Source of the DNA: Deltaproteobacteria bacterium
GTDB lineage: Bacteria; Desulfobacterota; Desulfarculia; Adiutricales; Adiutricaceae
Assembly: GCA_031278635.1 (NCBI GenBank)
Contig: JAITKA010000018.1
Coordinates: 1 to 35,706 of the forward strand
Direction of reading: 5' to 3'
Length of the DNA stretch: 35,706 nt
The translations under genes and the position numbers were made by a program. The notes beneath the pieces are model-generated. The model was given only the letters and a program-made list of their open reading frames with translations, was not told where the DNA came from and ran no database searches. Position 1 is the stretch's first letter; every line of letters begins with the position of its first letter. Positions 1 through 8,547 of this stretch are shown piece by piece.

Positions 1-84
1 TCTCACAACGCCATCCACGCCCAAAACCCTTCCCTTCTTGAGCTTGAATCCCGCTTCTCTGGCCCTGCGCCAGCCGCCTTGTAA
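1..84 (+). CDS. 3' end of a truncated unknown protein (27 residues)
   Basis: Frame 1 is open from the window edge to a double stop (TAA TAA at 82-87). Its codons resemble the GC-rich usage of the recognised genes downstream, while the sequence turns AT-rich soon after the stop. The peptide ends in FSGPAPAAL. It is too short to assign a family. It lies on the same strand as the metabolic island and could be the preceding gene of that island, but about 1.4 kb of non-coding DNA separates them. The reading is an inference from frame and codon use only. Confidence 0.4.
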   Translation, partial: SHNAIHAQNPSLLELESRFSGPAPAAL

Positions 85-200
85 TAATCCCCCCGCCCGT
101 TAGCTCCTCGGTTTAACCCAGGTGGTTCTATTTGCCTATCGGGATCTCTGTTACTTCGGATTCTATACTCTACGAAATTTGGCAACGTTATTAAAGAGTT

Positions 201-226
201 AGCGATTATTTTAATCGTTGGTTTTT
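201..226 (+). terminator. Weak terminator-like hairpin
   Basis: An 8-bp stem (AGCGATTA with TAATCGTT, one G-T pair) closes on a 3-nt TTT loop and is followed by GGTTTTT. It lies about 115 bp after the stop of the truncated left-edge reading frame. The stem is AT-rich and the loop is tight, so termination activity is doubtful. Confidence 0.25.
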
Positions 227-769
227 AGGCCGGCTTGCGTTCGCGATTAATCAAGGGGGGCAAGGAAGTAAGGATAATCACAATGGGAGGACTTAGGTGG
301 TAATTCGGGTTCATCAATTTGGCCAAAACCATGAAATATATATTGAGTCAATAATTATATATTTGTTGATTTTGATTATGTTATTTACGGATTTCCGATT
401 TTTACAATACTGAAATTTATTTTTTTACTAATCTGTCAGCACAACGCAAAATTATAATCAAAGCGTTTTGATAAAGCCAATAATAATCGTCGATATTATT
501 GCGTTATTGACTTTAATCGCAAAATTATTGGATATTTTTTTAGGAAAATTTATCTTAACAGGTCTAGTCGTGGGAATTGATTAAGAAAACTCCGTGGTTC
601 AATTAATCAATGAATAGGATCGGGATTGGGAGGTTAACTTTTTAAGGGCTATCGTTTCTATGATAATGGACTATGTTTACTGGGTTAATAGTAGACCGAT
701 GATTCTTTTAATAGGGTTAGCGAGATAGTTAGCCAAACGTCATAACTTTAATTCGGTGCTGTAAAATTG

Positions 770-786
770 TTTTTAGGCCGTAAAAA
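770..786. repeat. T5-AGGC-A5 mini hairpin, copy 1
   Basis: TTTTTAGGCCGTAAAAA folds into a 5-bp T/A stem with a 7-nt loop. A near copy (15 of 17 bases identical) lies at 4956-4972, after butyrate kinase. Function unknown. Confidence 0.35.
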
Positions 787-1233
787 TGGTCAATTTTCCT
801 AATATTATCTGCCTTTCTTGAGAATATTTTTTTAGCTTGTTATTATTTTTGAAACCCCAAAGCAATTTAGCCGTTATTTTAATATGTTTTATACTAGTTA
901 CATATATCATCAATAAATGAATGATGCTTTCGTTTCGAAGGTAGTCTCAATTATTGGGAGTATTCAAAACTAAAGGGATCGCTAGGCCACGTCAAATCTC
1001 GTCGGAACGCTTTTAGACAAAGTACCCAATTATCTGGGCGAAACGCTTAGAACGTGGACAAGTTCGATGATTGGGTGAACCTATAATTACTGGAACAACA
1101 CCATATATTTGACAATATTAAGTTTAATTAAAGCGTATGATCAATTTATTTACTTGAACATATATAGTAGGTTTGGTTAGCGTTAAGGGATATTCTTGGG
1201 GTTAAATCGGGATCTTAAAAGTATTTAAATCGC

Positions 1234-1265
1234 ACGGCAAAGATTCGTGACGGCAAAGATTCGTG
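1234..1265. repeat. 16-bp perfect tandem direct repeat
   Basis: The unit ACGGCAAAGATTCGTG occurs twice back to back (1234-1249 and 1250-1265), about 255 bp before the start of the aldehyde dehydrogenase. A tandem direct repeat upstream of an operon that contains an AraC-type regulator could be a regulator binding site, since AraC proteins often bind direct repeats. That link is inference. Confidence 0.5.
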
Positions 1266-1518
1266 GTCCGTAAAGCCCCCATACCGGTTATCTGGTTCCA
1301 ATAGCTTTCATGCGTGGAATTATAAGATAATCACCCTCATTTCCCTTATCGCCTCCGCTCAAACCGATAAACATTCCAAATATAGCAAGTCGTGAATGCC
1401 ATAATTCATACCCGAAAAGTTGACTTATGTATGAGTATACCTAGTCTGTCCGCTCATCGAGAGGGTCAGATTTCACTTTCGGACGCCAGGGTTGCGTCCG
1501 GAACATAAGGAGTATCGC

Positions 1519-2889
1519 ATGTCCCTTCAAGACCAAATAGACCTCATGATAACAAGATCCCGCGAGGCGCTTAAGATCCTGGCCGACTACGACCAGGGGA
1601 TGATAGACGCCCTGTGCAAAGCCTGCTGCGTCGCTTTTAGGGAAAACGCCGTGGCCCTGTCCAAGGAAGTCGTCGAGGAGACCAGGCTGGGTAACTATGA
1701 ACATAAGATCATTAAAAACACCGGGACCCCGGATGGGCTGTGGGCCGAGATTAAGGGCAAAAGAAGCGTCGGCGTCATCGAGGAGATTCCCGAGCTAGGG
1801 CTTGTGAAGGTCGCCCAGCCCAAGGGCCTGGTCGTGGTCGTGGCCCCTACCACCAACCCCAACATGACGGCCCTCGTTAACGGGGTTTTGTCGGTCAAGG
1901 GCCGCAACTCCGTCATCATATGTTCCCACCCGAGGGCCAAGAAAACCACGGTCAACACGGTCAGGATCATGAGCGAGGCCATGGAAGCCCTGGGCGCCCC
2001 GAAATACATCATTCAGGCCATCGAGGAACCCTCCATCGAGCTTACGCAAAAGATGATGTCGCTGGCCGACATAATCATCGCCACGGGCGGCATGGGCATG
2101 GTCAGGGCGGCCTACTCCAGCGGCAAGCCAGCCTACGGCGTGGGCTCGGGGAACGTCCAGTCGATCGTGGATCGGGACGCCGACCTGAAGGAAGCCCTCG
2201 GCATGATCGTCATGGGCCGATCCTTTGACAACGGGCAGGTCTGCGCCTGTAACCAAAGCGCTATCGTCCCGGAGGAGAAGCTTCCCGAGGTCATTAAACT
2301 TCTGGCGGAGAACGGGGCGACCTATATCGACAACCCCGGCGATATCGACAAAATCCGCCAAACCGTTTTCGTAAACAACGCCCATAACACGGCGGTGGTG
2401 GGCCAATTCGCCAAGACCATCGGCGACATGGCCGGCGTTAAGGTCGCGGAGAAGGCCTCCGTAATCGCGGTTTTGGGCGACCCGAGCAAGGTCGGGGCCG
2501 CCGACCCCCTCTGCGGCGAAAAAATGTGCCCCGTGTTGATAGTGATTCCCTACAAGACCTTCGATCAGGCCATCGAAATCGCCAGGGCCAACCTACTCTA
2601 CAGCGGCGCCGGCCACAGCTGCTGCGTTTACACCAAGACCAAAGACAACGTCACCAAGGTCGCCTTGAAAATGCCGGTTTGCCGCGTCCTCGTGAACCAG
2701 CCGGGCATGGCCGCCGGTAACGGCTTTGGCAACAACGCCTTGTGCTCGACCTCGACCCTGGGCTGCGGGACCTACGGGAACAATAGCCTGGACGAGAACC
2801 TTAACTACAGGCACATGATTAACGTCACCCAGGTGGCCTCGGTCATTCCCGGGCATAAGCCCGTCTCGGTCGAGGAACTCTACGGCTAA
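1519..2889 (+). CDS. CoA-acylating aldehyde dehydrogenase (SucD/SauS type)
   Basis: It should oxidise an aldehyde with NAD(P)+ and CoA to an acyl-CoA in the cytoplasm. The 456-residue protein has the catalytic cysteine at about 242 in NGQVCACNQ, an IIIATGG motif near 185-191, the AYSSGKPAYGVG segment near 198-209 and the LGCGTYGNNS motif near the C-terminus. It resembles, from memory, the succinate-semialdehyde dehydrogenase (acylating) SucD of Clostridium kluyveri and the sulfoacetaldehyde dehydrogenase SauS, so the true aldehyde cannot be fixed. The ATG at 1519 is chosen over a TTG 27 bp upstream because AAGGAG (1507-1512) sits 6 nt before it. The gene heads a run with ptb and buk, which would convert its product to acid plus ATP. 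Confidence 0.88.
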   Translation: MSLQDQIDLMITRSREALKILADYDQGMIDALCKACCVAFRENAVALSKEVVEETRLGNYEHKIIKNTGTPDGLWAEIKGKRSVGVIEEIPELGLVKVAQPKGLVVVVAPTTNPNMTALVNGVLSVKGRNSVIICSHPRAKKTTVNTVRIMSEAMEALGAPKYIIQAIEEPSIELTQKMMSLADIIIATGGMGMVRAAYSSGKPAYGVGSGNVQSIVDRDADLKEALGMIVMGRSFDNGQVCACNQSAIVPEEKLPEVIKLLAENGATYIDNPGDIDKIRQTVFVNNAHNTAVVGQFAKTIGDMAGVKVAEKASVIAVLGDPSKVGAADPLCGEKMCPVLIVIPYKTFDQAIEIARANLLYSGAGHSCCVYTKTKDNVTKVALKMPVCRVLVNQPGMAAGNGFGNNALCSTSTLGCGTYGNNSLDENLNYRHMINVTQVASVIPGHKPVSVEELYG

Positions 2890-2947
2890 ACGCCCAAAGC
2901 CGGGGCCCAAAAGGGCCTCGGCCAAAGGCCGAAAAGGACACGCGAAT

Positions 2948-3853
2948 ATGGAATACCTCAGGGATTGGGACGAGGTCATTAAAAACGTAAGGGGTGGCGA
3001 CAGGGTCAAAAAAGTCGTCGTCGCTTCCGCCCAGGACGACCACTGCCTCGAGGCCGTGGCCAAGGTGGCCAAGGACGGCTTGGTTTGCCCCGTGCTGGTG
3101 GGCGACGGCAATTTGATGAAGCCGTTGATCGATAAATACGGGCTCAGGGTTGAGGGGGAAAATTTCCTCCACCGACCGGACCCGGTTGATGCCGCGAGGG
3201 CCTCGGTCAGGCTTATCAAGGAGGGCAAGGGCGACTTTTTGATGAAAGGCAGCCTTGAGACGGCCCAGCTCCTAAAAGCCGTGGTCGACAAGGAAAACGG
3301 CTTGGGGAAAGGCAGGCTCATGAGTCACGTCTCCTTCCAACGGTTGCCGGCTTACCACAAAATGCTCCTCTCTACCGACGGGGGCATGGTCCTTTACCCG
3401 GATCTGGCCCAAAAGAAAGAGATTTTGCAAAACGCCGTCGATACGCTCTTGGCTTTGGGCTACGAAAAGCCAAAGGTCGCCGTTTTGGCCGCGGTCGAAA
3501 AGGTCAACCCCAAAATGCCCGAGTCCGTTGACGCCGAGGCCCTGAAAACCATGAACCGGAAAGGGGAAATCACGGGCTGCGTGGTCGAGGGCCCCATTTC
3601 CATGGATCTGGCCCTGGTCAGGGAAAAGGCCGCGATCAAAAAGTACGAAAGCCCGGTGGCCGGCGAGGCGGATATTTTGCTCGTCCCGAACATAGTTACC
3701 GGCAACTGCGTGGGCAAGGCTTTCGTCGAGATGGCCGGGGCCAAGATGGCCGGGCTAATCGTCGGGGCCAAGGTTCCCATCGTGGTCACCTCAAGGGCCT
3801 CGTCAGCCGAGGAAAAGTACCTCTCCCTAATACTGGCCGCCGCTGGCGCCTAG
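2948..3853 (+). CDS. ptb: Phosphate butyryltransferase family protein
   Basis: Phosphate acyltransferase that exchanges CoA of an acyl-CoA for phosphate. The 301-residue length is normal for Ptb. Family hallmarks include LSTDGGMVLYPDL (141-153), PKVAVLAAVEKVNPKMP (175-191), the VEGPISMDLAL motif (213-223) and the C-terminal VPIVVTSRAS stretch (276-285). It starts 58 bp after the aldehyde dehydrogenase and ends 11 bp before butyrate kinase, so all three are probably one transcript. The name butyryl reflects the family, not a demonstrated substrate: the neighbouring acylating dehydrogenase suggests that its acyl-CoA is the physiological one. Confidence 0.9.
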   Translation: MEYLRDWDEVIKNVRGGDRVKKVVVASAQDDHCLEAVAKVAKDGLVCPVLVGDGNLMKPLIDKYGLRVEGENFLHRPDPVDAARASVRLIKEGKGDFLMKGSLETAQLLKAVVDKENGLGKGRLMSHVSFQRLPAYHKMLLSTDGGMVLYPDLAQKKEILQNAVDTLLALGYEKPKVAVLAAVEKVNPKMPESVDAEALKTMNRKGEITGCVVEGPISMDLALVREKAAIKKYESPVAGEADILLVPNIVTGNCVGKAFVEMAGAKMAGLIVGAKVPIVVTSRASSAEEKYLSLILAAAGA

Positions 3854-3864
3854 CAGGAAATAAC

Positions 3865-4929
3865 ATGCCAGAAAAAATACTAGTCTTAAACCCGGGCTCC
3901 CAGTCGACCAAAATCGCCATGTATTTTGGCGGCGAAAAAAAGTGGCAAAAAAACATCGAACATACGCCGGAGGAAATAAAAAAATATCCCACCGTCTACG
4001 ATCAATTAGACATGCGTTACGATTTAATTTTAAAAACCGTGGCCGAGCAAAATGACACCCTGGCCGATCTCTCGGCCGTGGCCGCGAGGGGCGGCCCGGC
4101 GGCAACCTTCAAGAGCGGCGGCTATGAGGTCAGCGACGAGCTGATTAGGGTCGCGAGGGAGAAGCCTATCTCGCTCCACGTCGCCAACATCGCCATGGCC
4201 ATCGGCAAGAGGATTGCCGATCCCCTCGGGATTAAATGCTACATCTACGACGCGGTCACCGTGGACGAGATGATCCCGGTTACCAAATTGACAGGGTTAA
4301 GGGAAATGAGCCGGGTGGGGCTGGGCCATACCCTGAACATGCGGGCCGCGGCCCTAAAGCACTGCCAGCAAAACGGCCTGGATTATTACGGCAAAAACAT
4401 CTTGGTGGCCCACCTGGGGGGCGGCATAACCATCAGTTTGCACGGCCAGGGGACGATCATCGACATGATCTCCGACGACGAGGGGCCCTACGCCCCCGAG
4501 CGCTCCGGGGGCTTACCCATCTTTCAACTCATAAAGGAGTGCTTTTCCGGAAGCTATACGGAAGAGACCATGTTCAAGCGCGTCCAAAGGGCCGGCGGCT
4601 TGATGGCCCACCTTGGCGTTACCGACGTAAGGGAAGTCGAGAAGAAGATCATGGCCGGCGACCAAAAAGCCAAACTCGTCTACGAGGCCATGGCCCTAAA
4701 CGTGGCCAAAAACATCGCCAAGCTGGCCGTGACCGTGAACGGGCAGATCGACGTCATCATCTTAACCGGCGGCATCGCCCATTCGGACCTATTCGTCGGC
4801 ATGGTCGCCAACCGGGTTAAATTTTTGGCCCCCGTCTCGGTACTCCCCGGGGAGAACGAGATGGAAGCTTTGGCCCTGGGGGTCGGAAGGATCCTAAAAG
4901 GCGAAGAAAGGGCTAATCTGTTTTCATAA
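3865..4929 (+). CDS. buk: Butyrate kinase family carboxylate kinase
   Basis: Transfers phosphate between acyl-phosphate and ADP, giving free acid and ATP. The 354-residue ASKHA-fold protein shows the phosphate-1 loop LNPGSQSTKIA (8-18), VAHLGGGITISLHG (181-194), the Buk signature EGPYAPERSGGLP (206-218) and the adenosine motif ILTGGIAHSD (299-308). All key glycines are present, and the length is typical. ATG at 3865 follows the ptb stop by 11 bp. With the acylating dehydrogenase and Ptb it completes a substrate-level phosphorylation path. It could also run backwards to activate an acid, but the rest of the cluster fits ATP formation better. Confidence 0.9.
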   Translation: MPEKILVLNPGSQSTKIAMYFGGEKKWQKNIEHTPEEIKKYPTVYDQLDMRYDLILKTVAEQNDTLADLSAVAARGGPAATFKSGGYEVSDELIRVAREKPISLHVANIAMAIGKRIADPLGIKCYIYDAVTVDEMIPVTKLTGLREMSRVGLGHTLNMRAAALKHCQQNGLDYYGKNILVAHLGGGITISLHGQGTIIDMISDDEGPYAPERSGGLPIFQLIKECFSGSYTEETMFKRVQRAGGLMAHLGVTDVREVEKKIMAGDQKAKLVYEAMALNVAKNIAKLAVTVNGQIDVIILTGGIAHSDLFVGMVANRVKFLAPVSVLPGENEMEALALGVGRILKGEERANLFS

Positions 4930-4955
4930 TATATAAACAAATCCCTTGGAATGTC

Positions 4956-4972
4956 TTTTTAGGCGATAAAAA
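4956..4972. repeat. T5-AGGC-A5 mini hairpin, copy 2
   Basis: TTTTTAGGCGATAAAAA matches copy 1 (770-786) at 15 of 17 positions, with both differences in the loop. It lies 26 bp after the butyrate kinase stop. The stem is AT only and no T tract follows, so it is not a normal terminator. Confidence 0.35.
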
Positions 4973-5070
4973 GTCAGAAAAGACCCTAAGAGACGGGGAA
5001 GGCTTACCCAATCGCCGGGCCCGAATCGCCGGGGGCGTTTTCCGGGGTTCACGCAAAAGTAGGAATTTTT

Positions 5071-6297
5071 ATGAGCCAAATCGAGTCCATCGCCATGGCC
5101 GACTCCGGGCCTGGCATAAAACGTTACGCATATCTCGTTTTGGGGGTCGTTCTCCTTTTAGCCATGGGGCTTGTCTACGCCTGGTCGATTTTCGTTCCCC
5201 CATTGGTGGCCGAGTTTGGCTGGCAACCTTCGAAAACATCCATGGGCTTTACCTTACTCATGTCAATGTTTTGCATTGGCGGGGTTTTGACCGGGTTTTT
5301 GGTAAAAAAATTCCCGGCCGGATTCGTGGTTTTTCTTAGCGCCATATTGGTCGGGGGGGGCTTTTACCTGTCCTCCACGGTCCAGGGTTTGGCCGGGTTG
5401 TACCTCTTTTTTAGCGTGATGGTCGGACTAGGGTCAGGCATGACCTATAACGCCGTCTTAAGCACCATCCTTAAATGGTTTCCGGAAAAAATAGGCCTGG
5501 TGTCCGGCCTATTGATGATGGGCTTCGGCTTGGGGAGTTTCATTTTAAGTACCCTGGGCACCGCCTCCCTCCAAAAATACGGCTGGCGGGGAACCTTTGG
5601 GCTACTGGGCGTCGTTTACTTTTTGGTCATTTTAGCCTGCTCGTTTTTCGTGAAAGCGCCCCCAAGGGCGGTGGCCCAAAAATCCACCCAGGGGGAAAAG
5701 GGGACCGAGGGCGGCCTGGAACTGACGTCCGGGCAAATGCTGAGGCGCAAGTCGTTTTGGTTCTACTTTCTCTGGGCCGTCGTCCTAACCGCCTCCTCGC
5801 TCATGGTCATCGGCGCCGCGGCCCCGATAGCCAAAAGTTTAGGCGCCGATAACGTAAAAGCCGGTTTATTAACCGGGATGATAGCTATCTCGAACGGTTG
5901 CGGCAGGGTCTTTGCCGGGGTCATGCACGATAAACTCGGCCGCAAAATCGTTCTTCCCATATACACCGTCCTGTTCACCTTAACCGGGTGCGTCCTGTAC
6001 CTAGCCCTATTAAGCCAAAGCTTGATTCTCCTGACCGTCGGGTTCCTGATGACCGGTCTGGCTTACGGGGGAGTACCCCCTTCAAACTCCGCCGTGGTCA
6101 GTAACTTTTACGGCCAGAAAAATTATCCGTTAAATTTCAGCTTGGCGAATTTAAGCATTTTGGTGGCTTCCATCCTGGGCCCGACCCTGGCCGGCCAGAT
6201 GCAGTCAAGAACCCAGAGTTTTGGTGGCACTTTTATAGCCATCATAATTTTCGGCCTCATCTCGATAGGCTTTCTTTTCAAAATAAAAAAGCCATAA
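5071..6297 (+). CDS. OFA-family MFS transporter
   Basis: An inner-membrane carrier of 408 residues with about 12 predicted hydrophobic helices and a central cytoplasmic loop near 193-222 (KAPPRAVAQKSTQGEKGTEG region). The first helix ends in YAWSIFVPPL (36-45), the usual opening of the oxalate/formate antiporter (OFA) family. A motif-A-like GVMHDKLGRK follows helix 7. OFA carriers move small carboxylates, so it probably takes up or exports the organic acid or the substrate of the adjacent aldehyde pathway. The ATG at 5071 has AGGA 6 nt upstream. It lies 141 bp after buk and just before the alcohol dehydrogenase. The exact substrate is not readable from sequence. Confidence 0.85.
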   Translation: MSQIESIAMADSGPGIKRYAYLVLGVVLLLAMGLVYAWSIFVPPLVAEFGWQPSKTSMGFTLLMSMFCIGGVLTGFLVKKFPAGFVVFLSAILVGGGFYLSSTVQGLAGLYLFFSVMVGLGSGMTYNAVLSTILKWFPEKIGLVSGLLMMGFGLGSFILSTLGTASLQKYGWRGTFGLLGVVYFLVILACSFFVKAPPRAVAQKSTQGEKGTEGGLELTSGQMLRRKSFWFYFLWAVVLTASSLMVIGAAAPIAKSLGADNVKAGLLTGMIAISNGCGRVFAGVMHDKLGRKIVLPIYTVLFTLTGCVLYLALLSQSLILLTVGFLMTGLAYGGVPPSNSAVVSNFYGQKNYPLNFSLANLSILVASILGPTLAGQMQSRTQSFGGTFIAIIIFGLISIGFLFKIKKP

Positions 6298-6378
6298 CCC
6301 ATGAACCCCAGGATTTGGCCGAAAACCAAGGCCAAAACATGTGCGCGTAACCTCATATCCACCAGAAAGGAAAAACAT

Positions 6379-7542
6379 ATGCTGAATTTTCTAATGCGCC
6401 AAACGGTCAGAATTCTTTTTGGCCCCGGTAAAAGCGGAATGGTTGGCGAATTGGTAAAGTCTTTAGATAAGAAGAAGGTTTTTATCGCTACCGATAAGGG
6501 CATCGTCCAGGCCGGTATCGCCGAGAGAATCGTGGCCTCAGTCAAAAAGGCCGGGCTTGACCACGTCCTTTTCGACCAGATCCAGCCCGACGCCCCGGCC
6601 AAGTTCGCCGAGGAAGGCTACAAGGTTCTCAAGGATGCCGGCTGCGATTCGGTGATCGCCCTGGGTGGCGGGAGCACCATAGACACCACCAAAGCCATCA
6701 ACCTCCTTCGCTTCAACGATGGCCCCATACTTAAGTACACCGAGGGGCCGCCGGCCTGGGCCTCGGTGAAGGCCGCGCCCGGGCTCATCGCCATCCCGAC
6801 CACGGCCGGCACCGGGTCCGAGATGTCCGACGGGGTTATCATCGCCGACGACAACCACCTCAAGAAAACCATCCTCAGCCCCTTGGTCATGCCCGAGTAT
6901 TCCATCCTGGACGCCGAGCTCCTGGTCGGGGTCCCCCCGCACATCCTGGCGTCCACGGGCCTTGACGCCCTTTCGCACTGCGTCGAGGGTTACCTCAGCA
7001 ACCTGGCCGCGGAAATAACCGACATGATCTGCCTCGCCGGGGCCGCGTCCATCATAAAATGGCTGCCGGTCGCCTTCAATGACCCCAAGGACATCGAGTC
7101 AAGATCCCAGCTGATGGCCGCCTCGGCCTTGGGCGGCTGGATGCTGGCCAACGTCCATTGCAACAGCGGCCACTCAATCGCCCACGTTTTGGGGTCGGTC
7201 TTTGGCCTGCCCCACGGCTTCGGTTGCGCCTACGCCATGCCGCCGGTCACCGAGTTTAACGCCCCGGTGATTCCCGAAAGGACCAAGAAAGTCGGCGAAC
7301 TTTTTGGCCTTAAGTTCTCCGGTAACGAGAGCCCCGGGGAGATCGGCCGGAAGGTTAAGGAGGCCATGGTTCACTTCAGGGACGTGACCCTGAAACTCAA
7401 GAAAGCCAAAGAGTTCAAATTCGATCCCGCCCGTTTCGGGGAGGCCGCCGGGTTGGTCTTGAAGGAGGCCTTCCAGCTTTTCAATTTCCGGGACATGGAT
7501 CAAAAACAAGCGCTAGCCCTAATCGAGGAAATCTACGCCTAA
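6379..7542 (+). CDS. Iron-dependent alcohol dehydrogenase (group III)
   Basis: NAD(P)H-dependent interconversion of an aldehyde and an alcohol in the cytoplasm. The 387-residue protein has the dinucleotide motif GGGSTIDTTKA (96-106), TTAGTGSE (141-148) and the metal ligands of the family aligned with FucO: Asp196, His200, His265 and His279 (GLDALSH, GHSIAH, LPHG). An in-frame ATG at 6301 exists, but ATG 6379 is preferred: it has AAAGGAAA upstream, and its MLNFLMRQTVRILFGPG matches the usual family N-terminus. The family includes 1,3-propanediol, 4-hydroxybutyrate and sulfoacetaldehyde/isethionate enzymes. Its likely job here is to reduce the same aldehyde for redox balance, or to oxidise the alcohol as pathway entry. 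A hairpin terminator follows. Confidence 0.88.
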   Translation: MLNFLMRQTVRILFGPGKSGMVGELVKSLDKKKVFIATDKGIVQAGIAERIVASVKKAGLDHVLFDQIQPDAPAKFAEEGYKVLKDAGCDSVIALGGGSTIDTTKAINLLRFNDGPILKYTEGPPAWASVKAAPGLIAIPTTAGTGSEMSDGVIIADDNHLKKTILSPLVMPEYSILDAELLVGVPPHILASTGLDALSHCVEGYLSNLAAEITDMICLAGAASIIKWLPVAFNDPKDIESRSQLMAASALGGWMLANVHCNSGHSIAHVLGSVFGLPHGFGCAYAMPPVTEFNAPVIPERTKKVGELFGLKFSGNESPGEIGRKVKEAMVHFRDVTLKLKKAKEFKFDPARFGEAAGLVLKEAFQLFNFRDMDQKQALALIEEIYA

Positions 7543-7554
7543 CGAGGCAAACCC

Positions 7555-7583
7555 AAGCCGTGGGCCATCCGGCCCACGGCTTT
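7555..7583 (+). terminator. Hairpin terminator after the alcohol dehydrogenase
   Basis: A perfect 12-bp stem (AAGCCGTGGGCC with GGCCCACGGCTT) encloses a 4-nt ATCC loop 12 bp after the stop codon. The T run is short (TTT), so termination may be partial. It overlaps a possible TTG start of the next gene, which supports that gene's ATG at 7606. Confidence 0.65.
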
Positions 7584-7605
7584 GACTCCCTTAGGAGGCG
7601 CGCCC

Positions 7606-8517
7606 ATGCAATACAACCCATTCGACTCGTTTCTGGTCCCCGAGCAGCCAAGCTTTTTCTTTCGCGAAGGCCAAGTCCAGGCCGACGTCTGCGTCTGGAA
7701 CCCGTTGGTGAAAAAGAATCTGGGCTGTTTTTTTGAATTTAACACAGGGCCAAAAGATGAATTGATTGAGCTTTTGCCAGATAACTGCTTTAGTTTTTAC
7801 TTCTTCCTTAACGATAACCCACAAGGGTATGTCGCAGGTCCTAACCAGGCCTTAAAAAAATTAATTTTGCCAGCCAATGCTACCATTTTTATTTTTAAAC
7901 CTTTGTCAATTATCAAAACGGTTTTATCGGCATCTTTTACTTTAAATAATTTTAACAGTTTATACCCTATCAAATTTTTCTTTAAAAATAGTTCAATTTT
8001 AGACGAACTTACCGTGGCTGCGGATTTTGCCGAGCGAAAGAGGATATTCCTGGCCGAGGCCCGGAGACACATCCTGGCCCCGAAATACGACGCCTCGAAA
8101 TATGGGTTCAATCTGGTCGACGAATCGCAACTCATAATTTGCCAATCCAGGGGGCAAAAACAGGTCGGTTACATCGCGAAGAAAATGGGTTTTTCCGAGA
8201 GATATTGCCACATGCTCTTTAACGATGCGCTTGGTCTGTCCATGAAGCAATATTCCGAGGTTATTCGTTTCCAAAACGTCATAAAAATGTTTTTTCACCA
8301 AACCACTAATTTTTTGGAAGTAGCCATGGCCAACAATTTTCATGACCAAGCCCACCTTAACCACTTTTTTAAGAAGTTCACGCCTTACACCCCAAGCGAG
8401 TATCTACGGATTTTCTATAATTACGAAACGTTTGGCCTGCCCATTGACGTTGTCCAACGGGGATATCAAAACTCACCGGAACCTTACCGATATCAACGGC
8501 AAACGGACCAAATTTGA
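7606..8517 (+). CDS. AraC-family transcriptional regulator
   Basis: A DNA-binding regulator of 303 residues. The C-terminal part carries the two helix-turn-helix units of AraC/XylS proteins: QVGYIAKKMGFSERYCHMLF (about 186-205) and the second around 236-266 ending in FFKKFTPYTPSEYLR. The N-terminal 180 residues are a poorly conserved, Phe-rich sensor region of no recognised family. ATG 7606 has TAGGAGG (7592-7598) upstream. It sits between the alcohol dehydrogenase and a second transporter, so it probably controls this cluster in response to its substrate. The codons for roughly residues 46-130 are about 30% GC, far below the rest of the gene, hinting at a separate origin or relaxed drift of the sensor part. 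Confidence 0.87.
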   Translation: MQYNPFDSFLVPEQPSFFFREGQVQADVCVWNPLVKKNLGCFFEFNTGPKDELIELLPDNCFSFYFFLNDNPQGYVAGPNQALKKLILPANATIFIFKPLSIIKTVLSASFTLNNFNSLYPIKFFFKNSSILDELTVAADFAERKRIFLAEARRHILAPKYDASKYGFNLVDESQLIICQSRGQKQVGYIAKKMGFSERYCHMLFNDALGLSMKQYSEVIRFQNVIKMFFHQTTNFLEVAMANNFHDQAHLNHFFKKFTPYTPSEYLRIFYNYETFGLPIDVVQRGYQNSPEPYRYQRQTDQI

Positions 8518-8547
8518 TCCATAACAACTTACCGGAGGTTTAAAAAT

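Larger units (their letters stand above)
85..1518. other. Long AT-rich non-coding stretch upstream of the aldehyde module
   Basis: No reading frame of convincing length or codon use is seen on either strand, and no tRNA-like fold was found. The stretch is strongly AT-rich compared with the genes on either side. It contains a 16-bp perfect tandem repeat (1234-1265), a T5-AGGC-A5 hairpin (770-786) and a short inverted repeat (201-219). It must hold the promoter of the aldehyde dehydrogenase operon, but I could not find a convincing -35/-10 pair. It may also hold a gene decayed past recognition. Confidence 0.6.

Noticed and set aside
3-185. 60-codon reverse frame at the left edge
   Set aside because: Conflicts with the forward frame ending at 84, which has better codon use, and part of it lies in AT-rich spacer.
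1492-1518. TTG start nine codons upstream for the aldehyde dehydrogenase
   Set aside because: The ATG at 1519 has a well-spaced AAGGAG, which lies inside those nine codons.
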